DNA of 49,211 nt from Prevotella sp. CAG:1320 (GCA_000435635.1 FR882146.1:37435-86645), one strand, 5' to 3'; positions 7,312 through 15,660 are shown, numbered from the stretch's first letter. Notes: generated from the sequence alone by a model not told the origin. A program made the numbers and translations.

Positions 7312-8808
7312 ATGATGAAAAAGTATTTCTTGCCCTTGTTCCTTATTCTGGGAATGTCAATGACGACAAACGCTTGTTCTTCCGATAACGAAGCAGGCAA
7401 AGCTGAAACTCCAACCCCTACGCCAGGACCGACTCCCGACCCTGGCGAGCCGCCAACACCATCAAGCGGAAACGGGCGTTGCCTAGTGGTTTACTTCTCC
7501 TGCACGAACACCACCAAAGGCATTGCCGAGCGGATTGCTTCCATAACTGACGGCACGACATTCCGGATAGAACCAGAAGTGCCTTACACGTCTGCTGACT
7601 TGGATTACAACAATTCTTCCTCGCGTGCCAACCGAGAACAGAATGACCCTTCCGCACGTCCGGCTATCGCCAACACGCTGGAAGGCTTGGAGAACTATGA
7701 TGTCGTGTTCCTTGGCTATCCCATTTGGTGGGGAGATGCCCCGAAGATAATCTCTACATTCCTTGAAAGCTACGACTTGTCGGGCAAGACGATTGTGCCG
7801 TTCTGCACTTCCCACTCCAGCGGCATCGGATCGAGCGACACGGATTTGCATCCGCTTGCGCCACAAGCGGTTTGGAAAGACGGACGGCGGTTTGGCGGAA
7901 GCGAGTCGGAAGAAACCATCAAGGAGTGGATAGATGGTTTAGGCTTATCACTCAATAACGGGGACAGCGACGTGAGTTCGTTCAATCTCGATGCCGGAGT
8001 GAACGGTAACGCTCCGACCATAAGGCTCAGCAGCGGATATGACATGCCGATACTTGGACTCGGAACATACAGCCTGCACGGGGATGTCTGCAAGAATAGC
8101 GTAAAGGCGGCGTTGGCAAGCGGTTTCCGCAAGTTCGACACGGCATCCATCTATGGCAATGAGGAAGAGATAGGGGAAGCCATCCGCGAATCAGGCATAC
8201 CACGCGAGGAAATCTTCGTGGCCACCAAACTCTATCCCAACCAGTATGCCAACCCCGAAGCCGCCATTGAGGAGTGCCTGCGCAAGTTGGACATCGGTTA
8301 CATTGACCTGATGCTACTTCATCATCCCGGTACTAATGACGTGAAAGCATACAAGGCCATGGAGAAATACGTGGCAGAAGGAAAGATTCGCTCCTTAGGC
8401 GTGTCGTGCTATTATGTGAAGGAAATTGACGATTTCCTGCCGCAAGTAGACATCAAGCCAGTGTTGGTTCAGAACGAGGTGCATCCGTATTATCAGGACA
8501 CCGAAGTGGTGGAACACCTGCACAGTCTCGGCATAGTCGTGGAAGCATGGTATCCGCTCGGCGGACGAGGACATCAAGGTGAATTACTAAGCGACCCAGT
8601 ATTGTCGGACATTGCTGCCAAGCACGGCAAGTCGGTGGTACAGGTCATTCTCCGCTGGCATTTGCAGCGTGGTGTAGTGGCAATCCCCGGTTCGAGCAAT
8701 CCCGACCACATCAAGGAAAACATCTCCATTTTCGACTTCAGCCTAAGTGATGAGGAAATGGACCGGATTGCCGCCCTTAACCGGAACGAGAAGCACGATT
8801 GGTATTGA
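7312..8808 (+). CDS. Exported lipoprotein fusing a flavodoxin domain to an aldo/keto reductase
   Basis: The 498-residue product starts with a lipoprotein signal (MMKKYFLPLFLILGMSMTTNAC; two charged residues, hydrophobic run, lipobox ending in Cys22), followed by a Pro/Thr-rich linker to about residue 55. Residues about 57-215 are a flavodoxin (CLVVYFSCTNTTKGIAERIA is the FMN-phosphate loop; YPIWWGDAPKI the second FMN loop). Residues about 235-498 are an NADPH-type aldo/keto reductase with the tetrad visible: Asp and Tyr in FDTASIYGN, Lys in VATKLYP, His in LLHHPG. Each domain is well known alone; the fusion and the export signal are unusual because both cofactors are normally cytoplasmic. Gene order suggests co-transcription with the next hydrolase. 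Confidence 0.9.
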   Translation: MMKKYFLPLFLILGMSMTTNACSSDNEAGKAETPTPTPGPTPDPGEPPTPSSGNGRCLVVYFSCTNTTKGIAERIASITDGTTFRIEPEVPYTSADLDYNNSSSRANREQNDPSARPAIANTLEGLENYDVVFLGYPIWWGDAPKIISTFLESYDLSGKTIVPFCTSHSSGIGSSDTDLHPLAPQAVWKDGRRFGGSESEETIKEWIDGLGLSLNNGDSDVSSFNLDAGVNGNAPTIRLSSGYDMPILGLGTYSLHGDVCKNSVKAALASGFRKFDTASIYGNEEEIGEAIRESGIPREEIFVATKLYPNQYANPEAAIEECLRKLDIGYIDLMLLHHPGTNDVKAYKAMEKYVAEGKIRSLGVSCYYVKEIDDFLPQVDIKPVLVQNEVHPYYQDTEVVEHLHSLGIVVEAWYPLGGRGHQGELLSDPVLSDIAAKHGKSVVQVILRWHLQRGVVAIPGSSNPDHIKENISIFDFSLSDEEMDRIAALNRNEKHDWY

Positions 8809-8822
8809 TAACAAAATTAAAG

Positions 8823-10007
8823 ATGATGAAACGCACAATTATTACCGTAATGGCGAGTCTGGCAATGATGTCAACTGCCATCGCCCGAAACACGAATGGG
8901 CATATTCCCTCAAAAGGAGTTGCCATATTCTCGGCTAACGATTCCAGCCATATAATGACACAAGAAAATCAAACAAAAAGCAATACAGTCATGAAAGAGA
9001 ATTTGAACCTGACGCAGGAATGGGACAAGACTTTCCCCAAGAGCGACAAAGTGAACCACAGTAAAGTAACGTTTACCAATCGGTATGGCATTACGCTGGC
9101 TGCCGACCTCTACATTCCGAAGGACGCCACGGGCAAGTTGCCTGCCATAGCCGTGTGCGGTCCCTTCGGAGCCGTGAAGGAACAGGCAGGAGGACTCTAT
9201 GCCCAGACTATGGCCGAGCGAGGTTTCCTGACCTTGGCATTCGACCCTTCTTACACGGGGGAAAGCGGCGGTATGCCCCGTTACACGGTATCGCCGGACA
9301 TCAACACAGAGGATTTCTCTGCTGCGGTGGATTTCCTTGCCACCGATGAACGGGTTGACCCTGAGCGCATAGGCATTATCGGCATCTGTGGCTGGGGCGG
9401 GCTGGCCATTACCGCCGCTGCCGCCCACCCCCGCATCAAAGACACGGTTACCGCCGCTGCCGCCGACCCACGCATCAAAGCCACGGTCGCCTCTACGATG
9501 TACGACATGAGCCGTGTCAATGCCAACGGATACTTTGATGCGGCCGACAGTGCCGAAGCCCGCAACAAACTACGCAAGACATTGGCCGCGCAACGCACGG
9601 AAGATTATCGCAACGGCACGCCGAAACCAGCGGGCGGCGTGCCAGATGTCTTGCCGGCCGATGCCCCGCAGTTCCTCAAAGACTACTATGATTATTACAA
9701 GACACCGCGCGGCTACCACAAACGTTCGCTCAACTCCAACCAAGGACGGAATGCCACGGAAGCCATTCCTTTTATCAACTTCCCGCTGATGTATCGCGCG
9801 AATGAAATAGAAAACGCCGTGCTCATCATCCACGGTGAAAAGGCACACTCCCGTTATTTCAGCGAGGATGCCTACAAGCTGTTGAAAGGCGACAACAAGG
9901 AACTGATGATTATCCCCGGCGCAAGCCATACTGATTTGTACGATCGGCTGGATGTTATCCCGCTCGACAAGATGGAAGCTTTCTTCAGAAAGCATTTGGA
10001 TTTATGA
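8823..10007 (+). CDS. Secreted alpha/beta hydrolase with an internal tandem duplication
   Basis: The 394-residue product has a signal peptide (MMKRTIITVMASLAMMSTAIA, cut before RNTNG) and an alpha/beta-hydrolase fold. The nucleophile elbow reads GICGWGG, so cysteine stands where serine is usual, as in dienelactone-hydrolase-like enzymes; the acid is probably in the HGEKAHSRYFSED region and the histidine in PGASHTDLYD. Two copies of a 13-residue segment (TAAAAHPRIKDTV, TAAAADPRIKATV) lie right after the elbow, encoded by a 39-bp tandem duplication at 9411-9488. ATG 8823 is chosen over the earlier TTG. It begins 14 nt after the reductase stop, so it is probably in the same operon. The substrate is unknown. 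Confidence 0.82.
   Translation: MMKRTIITVMASLAMMSTAIARNTNGHIPSKGVAIFSANDSSHIMTQENQTKSNTVMKENLNLTQEWDKTFPKSDKVNHSKVTFTNRYGITLAADLYIPKDATGKLPAIAVCGPFGAVKEQAGGLYAQTMAERGFLTLAFDPSYTGESGGMPRYTVSPDINTEDFSAAVDFLATDERVDPERIGIIGICGWGGLAITAAAAHPRIKDTVTAAAADPRIKATVASTMYDMSRVNANGYFDAADSAEARNKLRKTLAAQRTEDYRNGTPKPAGGVPDVLPADAPQFLKDYYDYYKTPRGYHKRSLNSNQGRNATEAIPFINFPLMYRANEIENAVLIIHGEKAHSRYFSEDAYKLLKGDNKELMIIPGASHTDLYDRLDVIPLDKMEAFFRKHLDL
9411..9488 (+). repeat. 39-bp in-frame tandem duplication inside the hydrolase gene
   Basis: Copy 1 (9411-9449) and copy 2 (9450-9488) differ at only four of 39 bases. Both keep frame and encode 13 residues. Relatives as I recall them have a single copy at this point. Confidence 0.9.
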
Positions 10008-10087
10008 GTATCCGCACTTCACCAAGGAAGGAGATGTCCAGGGGTTACACAAGAACATAAATGGAAGCATTGAAGAAGCATTTTCCA

Positions 10088-10130
10088 ATGAAGGTGCCTT
10101 CATCTGGCAATGAAGGCACCTTCATTTTTC
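10088..10130. terminator. Strong bidirectional hairpin terminator between hydrolase and pyrH
   Basis: The arms 10088-10103 (atgaaggtgccttcat) and 10110-10125 are exact reverse complements over 16 bp with a 6-nt loop, followed by a T-run. It lies between two convergent genes and can serve both. Confidence 0.88.
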
Positions 10131-10147
10131 CTTGTTAACATGCGAAA

Positions 10148-10858
10148 TCAATTGTGCACCAAAGTACCGATGTTCTCGCCCTCCATCACTTTCTTCAGGT
10201 TGCCCACCACGTCCATATTGAAAACGTAGATGGGCAGGTTGTTTTCCTTGCACATGGTGGTGGCGGTAAGATCCATCACCTTCAGGCCGCGGGTGTAAAT
10301 CTCGTCGTAGGTGATGTCGGAAAACTTCGTGGCCGTGGGGTCTTTTTCGGGGTCGGCGGTGTAAATGCCATCCACACGGGTGCCCTTCAGCATCACGTCG
10401 GCCTCTATCTCTATGCCTCGTAGGGATGAGCCTGTATCGGTAGTGAAATAAGGACTGCCCGTGCCAGCGGAGAAAATGCAGACATAGCCGCTCTCCAAGG
10501 CCTCGATGGCCTTCCACTTAGAGTAGAACTCGCCGATGGGTTCCATACGGATGGCCGTGAGCACCTTGGCCTTCACGCCCAAGGCACGCAAGGCGCTGCA
10601 AAGCGCCAAGGAGTTGATGACCGTGGCACACATACCCATCTGGTCGCCCATTACCCGGTCGAAGCCCTTCTGCGAGCCGCTCAGGCCGCGGAAGATATTG
10701 CCTCCGCCTATCACGATGCCTATCTGCACGCCCATCTCATATACCTCCTTGATCTGCCGTGCGTAATCGGCGAGCCGCTCGGAGTCTATCCCGTAATGCT
10801 GTTTGCCCATCAGGCTCTCGCCACTGAGTTTCAACAAGATTCGCTTGAACTTTACCAT
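10148..10858 (-). CDS. pyrH: UMP kinase
   Basis: This cytosolic kinase converts UMP to UDP for pyrimidine nucleotide supply. The 236-residue sequence has the amino-acid-kinase start FKRILLKLSGESLMG, the glycine-rich IGIVIGGGNIFRG loop (about 46-58), the DQMGMCATVINSLAL segment and GTGSPYFTTDT (about 132-142), all typical of bacterial PyrH. It is the usual hexameric family length. It is on the minus strand downstream of birA, with a REP hairpin in the gap. Confidence 0.95.
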   Translation of the reverse strand: MVKFKRILLKLSGESLMGKQHYGIDSERLADYARQIKEVYEMGVQIGIVIGGGNIFRGLSGSQKGFDRVMGDQMGMCATVINSLALCSALRALGVKAKVLTAIRMEPIGEFYSKWKAIEALESGYVCIFSAGTGSPYFTTDTGSSLRGIEIEADVMLKGTRVDGIYTADPEKDPTATKFSDITYDEIYTRGLKVMDLTATTMCKENNLPIYVFNMDVVGNLKKVMEGENIGTLVHN

Positions 10859-10922
10859 TTTCTGTCTCTATTTTATTTGGTTATACATTAATTTATTATC
10901 GTATGACCATGCCAGGTGATTG

Positions 10923-10970
10923 CCCAGTCTTGCTTGCCGAGACGCAAGAATGCGTCTCTACAGGACTGGG
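10923..10970. repeat. REP-like hairpin, copy 1 (gagacgca/tgcgtctc)
   Basis: The inner stem gagacgca-agaa-tgcgtctc lies at 10939-10958. Flanking bases cccagtc (10923-10929) and gactggg (10964-10970) pair outside it. The same hairpin core recurs twice at 44057-44076 and 44131-44150. Such palindromes are common in Bacteroidetes as dispersed REP-type elements. This copy lies between birA and pyrH. Confidence 0.85.
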
Positions 10971-10989
10971 GGTACCCCATCAACACACC

Positions 10990-11727
10990 TTATATTATAT
11001 AGGCCACTTCCTTGAAAGCGTAGCTCCTGATTCTCCCCTCCCGATCGTGGAGTATCAAGTGGCCATCGTCTTCCACTTCCACCAGCTCGGCTTCAAACTC
11101 CCCGTCAGCGTCTTTATAGCAATGGAATCCCTTGCGGCGATAAAGCGACAAGTGGTAGAGGGCAGACACGTCTCCATAAGCGCCATTCCGTAACATCTGG
11201 CAATATCGCTCAAAGGCATCCACCAGCTTGCTGGCCAGTTCCTCACGGTCTACTTCCCTGCCCAAGAGCTGGAAGAGGGAGACAGGATTGGGCGCGTCAC
11301 CGCGGAAAACGGCTTGGTTGACATTGACACCCACACCAAAGACACAATCCTTGAGTTGTCTTTGCCCAACGGAAGTCTCTATCAACGTGCCGCTCAGCTT
11401 GCGGTCGCCTACGTAGACATCATTAGGCCACTTCAGCGTCACTCCATCCACATAGCCTGACACAGCGTCTTTCACGGCCAAGGCTCCCGCCATGGAAAGG
11501 AAGAACTGATAGCGCACGGGCACATAGCGAGGATGCACCCTGATGCTCATCAACAGGTTTTTCCCCGCTTCACTCTCCCAAGAATTGGAGCCCTGGCCTT
11601 TTCCTCGGGTCTGATAATCGGCTATCACCACAACCATGGAATCATCCTTTTCATTCGCGGACTTATAGCCTTTCAGATAGTCATTGGTAGAACCCACCTC
11701 TTCAAGTCTTATGATTGTCTTTTCCAT
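10990..11727 (-). CDS. birA: Biotin--[acetyl-CoA-carboxylase] ligase
   Basis: The enzyme activates biotin with ATP and attaches it to the lysine of biotin carboxyl carrier proteins. The 245-residue sequence shows the BPL motifs EVGSTNDYL (start), RGKGQGSNSWESEAGKNLL (biotin/ATP loop, about 50-68) and LKWPNDVYVGDRKLSGTLIE. There is no N-terminal winged helix, so it is a ligase only and not a repressor. The start at 11727 gives the family-like MEKTIIRLEEVGSTN; an open frame extends further upstream but does not look coding. It follows yraN by 34 nt. Confidence 0.92.
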   Translation of the reverse strand: MEKTIIRLEEVGSTNDYLKGYKSANEKDDSMVVVIADYQTRGKGQGSNSWESEAGKNLLMSIRVHPRYVPVRYQFFLSMAGALAVKDAVSGYVDGVTLKWPNDVYVGDRKLSGTLIETSVGQRQLKDCVFGVGVNVNQAVFRGDAPNPVSLFQLLGREVDREELASKLVDAFERYCQMLRNGAYGDVSALYHLSLYRRKGFHCYKDADGEFEAELVEVEDDGHLILHDREGRIRSYAFKEVAYII

Positions 11728-11761
11728 GTTCTTCCGTCTTCTTAGGTCATTTTCGCGACGC

Positions 11762-12136
11762 CTATCCCAGCAATGGGTTGAAAGCATCCTCGATATGCTC
11801 AATGGCCTCCACTTTGTCTTTGGAACCCACGATAGAGATAATGTCAAACCTCACCTGGAAATCGCCCGCCACGGTCTTTACGTAAGCATTGGCCGCGATG
11901 GCCAGGTTTCTTATCTTCTGGCGTGTGACCGCCTGCACGGGCGTTTGCACCTTATCGCTCTTGCGAGTCTTCACCTCCACGAACACCAGGCACTGGGCAT
12001 CCTCGGTCACGGCCACAATGTCCAAGTCACGCTTGCCGAAACGCCAATCGGTGTCCCTTATCACGTAACCGTGCTTGCGGAGATATTCAGCGGCCTCGGC
12101 CTCTCCCCATTTTCCCAGTTCATTATGCGCTGCCAT
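11762..12136 (-). CDS. YraN family protein (UPF0102, nuclease-like)
   Basis: The 124-residue protein has the UPF0102 layout: NELGKWGEAEAAEYLRKHGY at the start, then DTDWRFGKRDLDIVAV (the Asp of a PD-(D/E)xK-like core) and LVFVEVKTRKSD (the ExK pair). The fold is related to Holliday-junction resolvases; the cellular role is not established. It precedes birA. A -7-like TATATTTG on the minus strand (12144-12151) ends only 8 nt from the ATG, so the transcript may be almost leaderless. Confidence 0.88.
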   Translation of the reverse strand: MAAHNELGKWGEAEAAEYLRKHGYVIRDTDWRFGKRDLDIVAVTEDAQCLVFVEVKTRKSDKVQTPVQAVTRQKIRNLAIAANAYVKTVAGDFQVRFDIISIVGSKDKVEAIEHIEDAFNPLLG

Positions 12137-12218
12137 TTCAGCGCAAATATACGGCTTTTCCGCCACATTCCGAAATAAAAGCTCCACTTTTTCACCGATA
12201 TTCTGTAACTTCGCGAGC

Positions 12219-12665
12219 ATGGAAGAACAAGCAAGAACAGACGAGCGCTTTATGCGCAAAGCCTTGGAGGAGGCGCAAAAGGCCTTTGACGCTGACGAGG
12301 TGCCTATAGGAGCGGTAGTGGTATGTGAAGGTCGCGTCATCGCCAGGGCACACAACCTGACGGAAACGCTAAATGATGTCACGGCCCATGCCGAGATGCA
12401 AGCCATCACCTCCGCAGCCAACTCATTGGGCGGAAAGTATCTTAGTGGTTGCACACTGTATGTCACGGTGGAGCCTTGTGCCATGTGCGCCGGGGCCATT
12501 GGCTGGGCACAGCTGAAAAGGATAGTTTATGGGGCACCCGACGAGAAGCGGGGATACAAAAAACTAGCTCCGCACGCAATGCACCCGAAGGCGGACATCA
12601 CGTGCGGAGTATTGGAAGAAGAATGCCGCCAACTGATGCGGCAATTCTTCGAGCGTAAGCGATAA
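12219..12665 (+). CDS. tadA: tRNA-specific adenosine deaminase
   Basis: TadA converts adenosine 34 of tRNA-Arg(ACG) to inosine. The 148-residue protein has the deaminase zinc site: TAHAEM (His ligand and catalytic Glu, about 59-64) and EPCAMC (two Cys ligands, about 88-93). The N-terminal FMRKALEEAQKAF and C-terminal RQFFERKR are typical. It is divergent from yraN, and a TAnnTTcG-like box (12205-12212) ends 6 nt before the ATG. It converges on the lipoprotein gene with a 3-nt gap. Confidence 0.92.
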   Translation: MEEQARTDERFMRKALEEAQKAFDADEVPIGAVVVCEGRVIARAHNLTETLNDVTAHAEMQAITSAANSLGGKYLSGCTLYVTVEPCAMCAGAIGWAQLKRIVYGAPDEKRGYKKLAPHAMHPKADITCGVLEEECRQLMRQFFERKR

Positions 12666-12668
12666 GCG

Positions 12669-13514
12669 TTACCTTACCTGGATAACCAGATACTTGCTGG
12701 TGCTCCAGAATATCTGCGGATTGGTAATGCGCAATACATACTGCTTGTTGGCATCGCGGGTCAAGGTGTAGCTGCTGGCGGGATGGGCGGTCAACAACTT
12801 GGCGGACTTGGAATAGAGCTTGATTTCCTTGTCCTTGCGGATGTCAATCTTGGTGAAGTAGTTCTTGTTGAAATTAGAGGAGAGCACCTTGCCACCATCG
12901 ATGATGTTCTGCTCTTTCAGCTCCTTGCGAGTGCCGAATACATACCAGGCGGTGTTCAGCTGCTTGTCTTGGTGAGAAATCACCTGGCTCTTCTGTTCGC
13001 TCTCCGCCGTGAGATTGGTCACGTTGGTATTCAAGTTGTTGACAGTCTCGTCCAACTCAGCGATGTGGATATCCTTGGCATCCAACTCCTGGCGCAGGCG
13101 ATTGAGCTCAGCCTCCTTAGCTTCCAGTTGCTTCGTCATGTTCTCGATGGTCTTCTCCAGTTGATCCATCTTCACGTTGCCGTTGGCCACTTGCTTCTTC
13201 AGCTTCTCTATCAAGGCACGGTTCTCCTCCATGCGCTTGGCTATCAAAGCCACGTTCTCCTTAAGTTGCTTGGAGCGGTTGGTGCCCTCTCCCGTCTTGG
13301 CGATGTTCACCAAGCCTTCAGCCTCGTTGATGGCGTTGAAACCCTCTTGGATTTCATTGAGCGTGCCCAACATGTCATTGATTTCGGCCTCACGCTGAGC
13401 CACTACCTGGTTCAGTGAATCAGTCTGGGCGGTTGCCCTCTCTTGCGCTTTCTTGTCGGTACAGCTAGCCAACGCCATCAGCGCGCAGCATACCATTACT
13501 AATAACTTTCTCAT
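12669..13514 (-). CDS. Coiled-coil lipoprotein, function unknown
   Basis: The 281-residue protein has a lipoprotein signal (MRKLLVMVCCALMALASC, lipobox LASC), then a long coiled coil from about residue 25 to 170 rich in heptads (for example KQVANGNVKMDQLEKTIENM), and a beta-rich C-terminal region (YVFGTRKELKEQNIID, LTAHPASSYTLTRD). I do not know its role; a periplasmic or outer-membrane scaffold is plausible. Its ATG overlaps the rsmI stop by 4 nt, so it is translated with rsmI. Confidence 0.8.
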   Translation of the reverse strand: MRKLLVMVCCALMALASCTDKKAQERATAQTDSLNQVVAQREAEINDMLGTLNEIQEGFNAINEAEGLVNIAKTGEGTNRSKQLKENVALIAKRMEENRALIEKLKKQVANGNVKMDQLEKTIENMTKQLEAKEAELNRLRQELDAKDIHIAELDETVNNLNTNVTNLTAESEQKSQVISHQDKQLNTAWYVFGTRKELKEQNIIDGGKVLSSNFNKNYFTKIDIRKDKEIKLYSKSAKLLTAHPASSYTLTRDANKQYVLRITNPQIFWSTSKYLVIQVR

Positions 13515-14245
13515 AATTCTCTTTCTTTTAATAAATTCTTGTTTTTATTTCCTTTTTCTTTCTTCTTTTGCTTAAGATCCGCGCCAGCCACCACTATCAC
13601 GAACTCGCCTTTCGGATCCGTCTCCTCAAAGTGGGAGGCCAACTCGGCCAGAGTGCCCCTCAAGGTTTCCTCATGCACCTTGGAAATCTCCCTGCTGCAA
13701 CTGGCCTGCCTGTCCTCACCCAGTGCTTCCGCCAACTGCCTTAAGGTCTTCACCACCCGGTAGGGTGACTCATAGAACACCATCGTACGCTCCTCCTCAG
13801 CCAGTGACCGCAACAAGGTTTGCCTGCCTTTCTTCTGGGGCAAGAAGCCTTCGAAGCAGAACCTGTCACAAGGCAATCCCGAGTTCACCAACGCAGGGAT
13901 GCAAGCTGTGGCACCAGGCAATGTCTGCACCGTGATGCCTGCCCTGGCGGCTTCCCTTACCAGGAAGAAACCTGGGTCGCTGATACCTGGCGTGCCAGCG
14001 TCACTGATGAGGGCAATGGTCTGCCCCGCTTTCAGCCGCTCCACAATACCCGCCGACGTGCCATGCTCGTTAAACTTATGATGCGAGACCAAGGGCTTGC
14101 TAATCTCGTAGTGCTTCAAGAGCACGCTTGAAGTGCGGGTATCCTCAGCCAATATCAAGTCGGCTTCGCCCAGCACCTTGATGGCGCGCAGCGTGATGTC
14201 TTCCAGGTTGCCCACGGGGGTAGGCACGATATACAACATACCCAT
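13511..14245 (-). CDS. rsmI: 16S rRNA (cytidine1402-2'-O)-methyltransferase
   Basis: RsmI methylates the ribose of C1402 in the decoding centre using SAM. The 244-residue protein has LYIVPTPVGNLEDITLRAI at the start, ISDAGTPGISDPGF (about 78-91) and PGATACIPALVNSGLP, all diagnostic of the tetrapyrrole-methylase-fold RsmI. The C-terminus is Lys-rich. A consensus promoter lies a few bases upstream of the start, so the message should be leaderless or nearly so. The start could also be the Met two codons later (14239). Confidence 0.93.
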   Translation of the reverse strand: MGMLYIVPTPVGNLEDITLRAIKVLGEADLILAEDTRTSSVLLKHYEISKPLVSHHKFNEHGTSAGIVERLKAGQTIALISDAGTPGISDPGFFLVREAARAGITVQTLPGATACIPALVNSGLPCDRFCFEGFLPQKKGRQTLLRSLAEEERTMVFYESPYRVVKTLRQLAEALGEDRQASCSREISKVHEETLRGTLAELASHFEETDPKGEFVIVVAGADLKQKKKEKGNKNKNLLKEREL

Positions 14246-14253
14246 ATCGAACG

Positions 14254-14284
14254 CAAATATAAGTATTTAATCTATCATTGCAAA
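14254..14284 (-). promoter_or_regulatory. Promoter of rsmI
   Basis: On the minus strand TTTG (14281-14284) is followed after 19 nt by TATATTTG (14254-14261), a full match to the Bacteroidetes consensus. The -7 box ends 8 nt before the rsmI ATG at 14245. Confidence 0.75.
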
Positions 14285-14300
14285 GATTTTCGTTTGTTTC

Positions 14301-14332
14301 TTTGCAATTTTTAAAACGTCTTTGTATTTTCG
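14301..14332 (+). promoter_or_regulatory. Promoter of the AI-2E-type permease gene
   Basis: TTTG at 14301-14304, 20 nt, then TATTTTCG at 14325-14332, one base off TAnnTTTG, 25 nt before the ATG. Confidence 0.6.
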
Positions 14333-14357
14333 CGCTTAGCAGAGAGATCATTTTAGC

Positions 14358-15464
14358 ATGTTAGAACAGAAAATCACCTTCGACAAGTTCATCCGCTGGA
14401 CGATTATCGTGGTTGCCATCCTGGCGGCCATCTATATCATCGATTACCTGAGTGCCGTATTGTTGCCTTTCTTCGTGGCGTGGGGATTGGCCTATCTCAT
14501 CTTTCCCGTAGTGAAGTTTGTGCAATACAAGATGCGGGTGAAAATACGCGCCCTTTCCATCATCATCGCCTTCATGTTCGTGATAAGCATATTGGGCGGT
14601 GTGCTCTGGTTTATCATTCCGCCCATGCTGAGCCAATTCCACCAATTGGGGGAAGTGCTCAACCAGTGGATACACACCACCACCCACACCAACGACCTCA
14701 CCGCGGCCATCAGCGCATGGCTGAAAGAGCATCAACGTGAGATAGAGACCTATCTACACAGCACTGACTTCAGCGAAGCCTTGAAATCCACCATGCCCAA
14801 GGTATTCCAACTATTGGGCAAGACGGCCAGCGTCATATTCAGTATAGTGGCCTCCTTGATTACCTTGCTCTACATGTTCTTCATTCTGTTGGACTACGAG
14901 TATCTCACGCAAAACTGGGTGAAGATATTCCCCAAAAAGAACCGGCCCTTCTGGCGGGAACTGATGGCCGACGCTGAGCGGGAACTGAACAACTACATCC
15001 GTGGACAAGGCACCGTTTCGCTTATCATGGCTATCATGTTCTTCATAGGCTTCACCATCATCGGCTTCCCCATGGCCATTGGCTTGGCCATCCTCATAGG
15101 CATCATGAACATGGTTCCCTACCTTCACGGCTTCGCCCTGATACCCGCCGCCTTCCTTTCTATGCTCAAGGCCACGGAGACAGGGGAAAGCTTCTGGGCC
15201 ATTTTCGGCATGGTCGTATTGGTGTTCTGCGTGGTGCAAGTCATTTCAGACTCCATCGTGGTGCCAAAGGTACTGGGCAAGGCCATGCGCCTCAATCCCG
15301 CCATTCTGCTCCTGAGTCTCTCCGTATGGGGAGCCTTGCTGGGCTTCATTGGCCTCATCATCGCCCTTCCCCTCACCACGCTCTGTATCGCTTATTGGCA
15401 ACGATATGTCACCAAAGAGCACGAAAACGAGGAGGAAATCAAGGAAGAAAAAGAAAAATCGTGA
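14358..15464 (+). CDS. AI-2E family (PerM/YdiK-like) membrane permease
   Basis: The 368-residue protein has the hydrophobic pairs at both ends and the long central soluble stretch typical of PF01594. The C-terminal half contains the family segments GLAILIGIMNMVPYLHG (about 238-254) and PKVLGKAMRLNPAILLLSLSVWG, then a charged EEEIKEEKEK tail. Members export small molecules or act as Na+/H+ antiporters; the substrate here is unknown. It is divergent from rsmI. Confidence 0.88.
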   Translation: MLEQKITFDKFIRWTIIVVAILAAIYIIDYLSAVLLPFFVAWGLAYLIFPVVKFVQYKMRVKIRALSIIIAFMFVISILGGVLWFIIPPMLSQFHQLGEVLNQWIHTTTHTNDLTAAISAWLKEHQREIETYLHSTDFSEALKSTMPKVFQLLGKTASVIFSIVASLITLLYMFFILLDYEYLTQNWVKIFPKKNRPFWRELMADAERELNNYIRGQGTVSLIMAIMFFIGFTIIGFPMAIGLAILIGIMNMVPYLHGFALIPAAFLSMLKATETGESFWAIFGMVVLVFCVVQVISDSIVVPKVLGKAMRLNPAILLLSLSVWGALLGFIGLIIALPLTTLCIAYWQRYVTKEHENEEEIKEEKEKS

Positions 15465-15480
15465 TTTTTTCCTCGATTAA

Positions 15481-15512
15481 TTTGCGTGTATCAAATTAAA
15501 GTAGTACTTTTG
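15481..15512 (+). promoter_or_regulatory. Promoter of tRNA-Lys
   Basis: TTTG at 15481-15484, 20 nt, TACTTTTG at 15505-15512, 29 nt upstream of the mature tRNA. It is a full consensus match. Confidence 0.75.
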
Positions 15513-15541
15513 CACTCGCTTTCTCAGGAAGGCGAAACTTA

Positions 15542-15617
15542 GATTCGCTAGCTCAGTTGGTAGAGCACAACACTTTTAATGTTGGGGTCATGGGTTCGAA
15601 CCCCATGCGAATCACCA
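15542..15617 (+). tRNA. tRNA-Lys (anticodon TTT)
   Basis: The 76-nt gene folds as a standard cloverleaf. The acceptor arms gattcgc/gcgaatc pair fully, the D-loop has agctcagttggtagagc, the anticodon loop is cttttaa with anticodon TTT, and the T-arm is gggttcgaacccc preceded by the variable loop. The CCA end is encoded. Confidence 0.97.
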
Positions 15618-15624
15618 GAAATCA

Positions 15625-15660
15625 AGCGATTATCTAATTTAGATAGTCGCTTTTTTTTTG
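15625..15660 (+). terminator. Terminator of tRNA-Lys
   Basis: The arms agcgattatcta and tagatagtcgct pair over 12 positions with one wobble and are followed by nine Ts. Confidence 0.9.

Noticed and set aside
11762..12499. A longer YraN protein of 245 residues
   Set aside because: The extra N-terminal half overlaps tadA on the other strand and does not resemble the family; the family start MAAHNELGKWGE lies at 12136.
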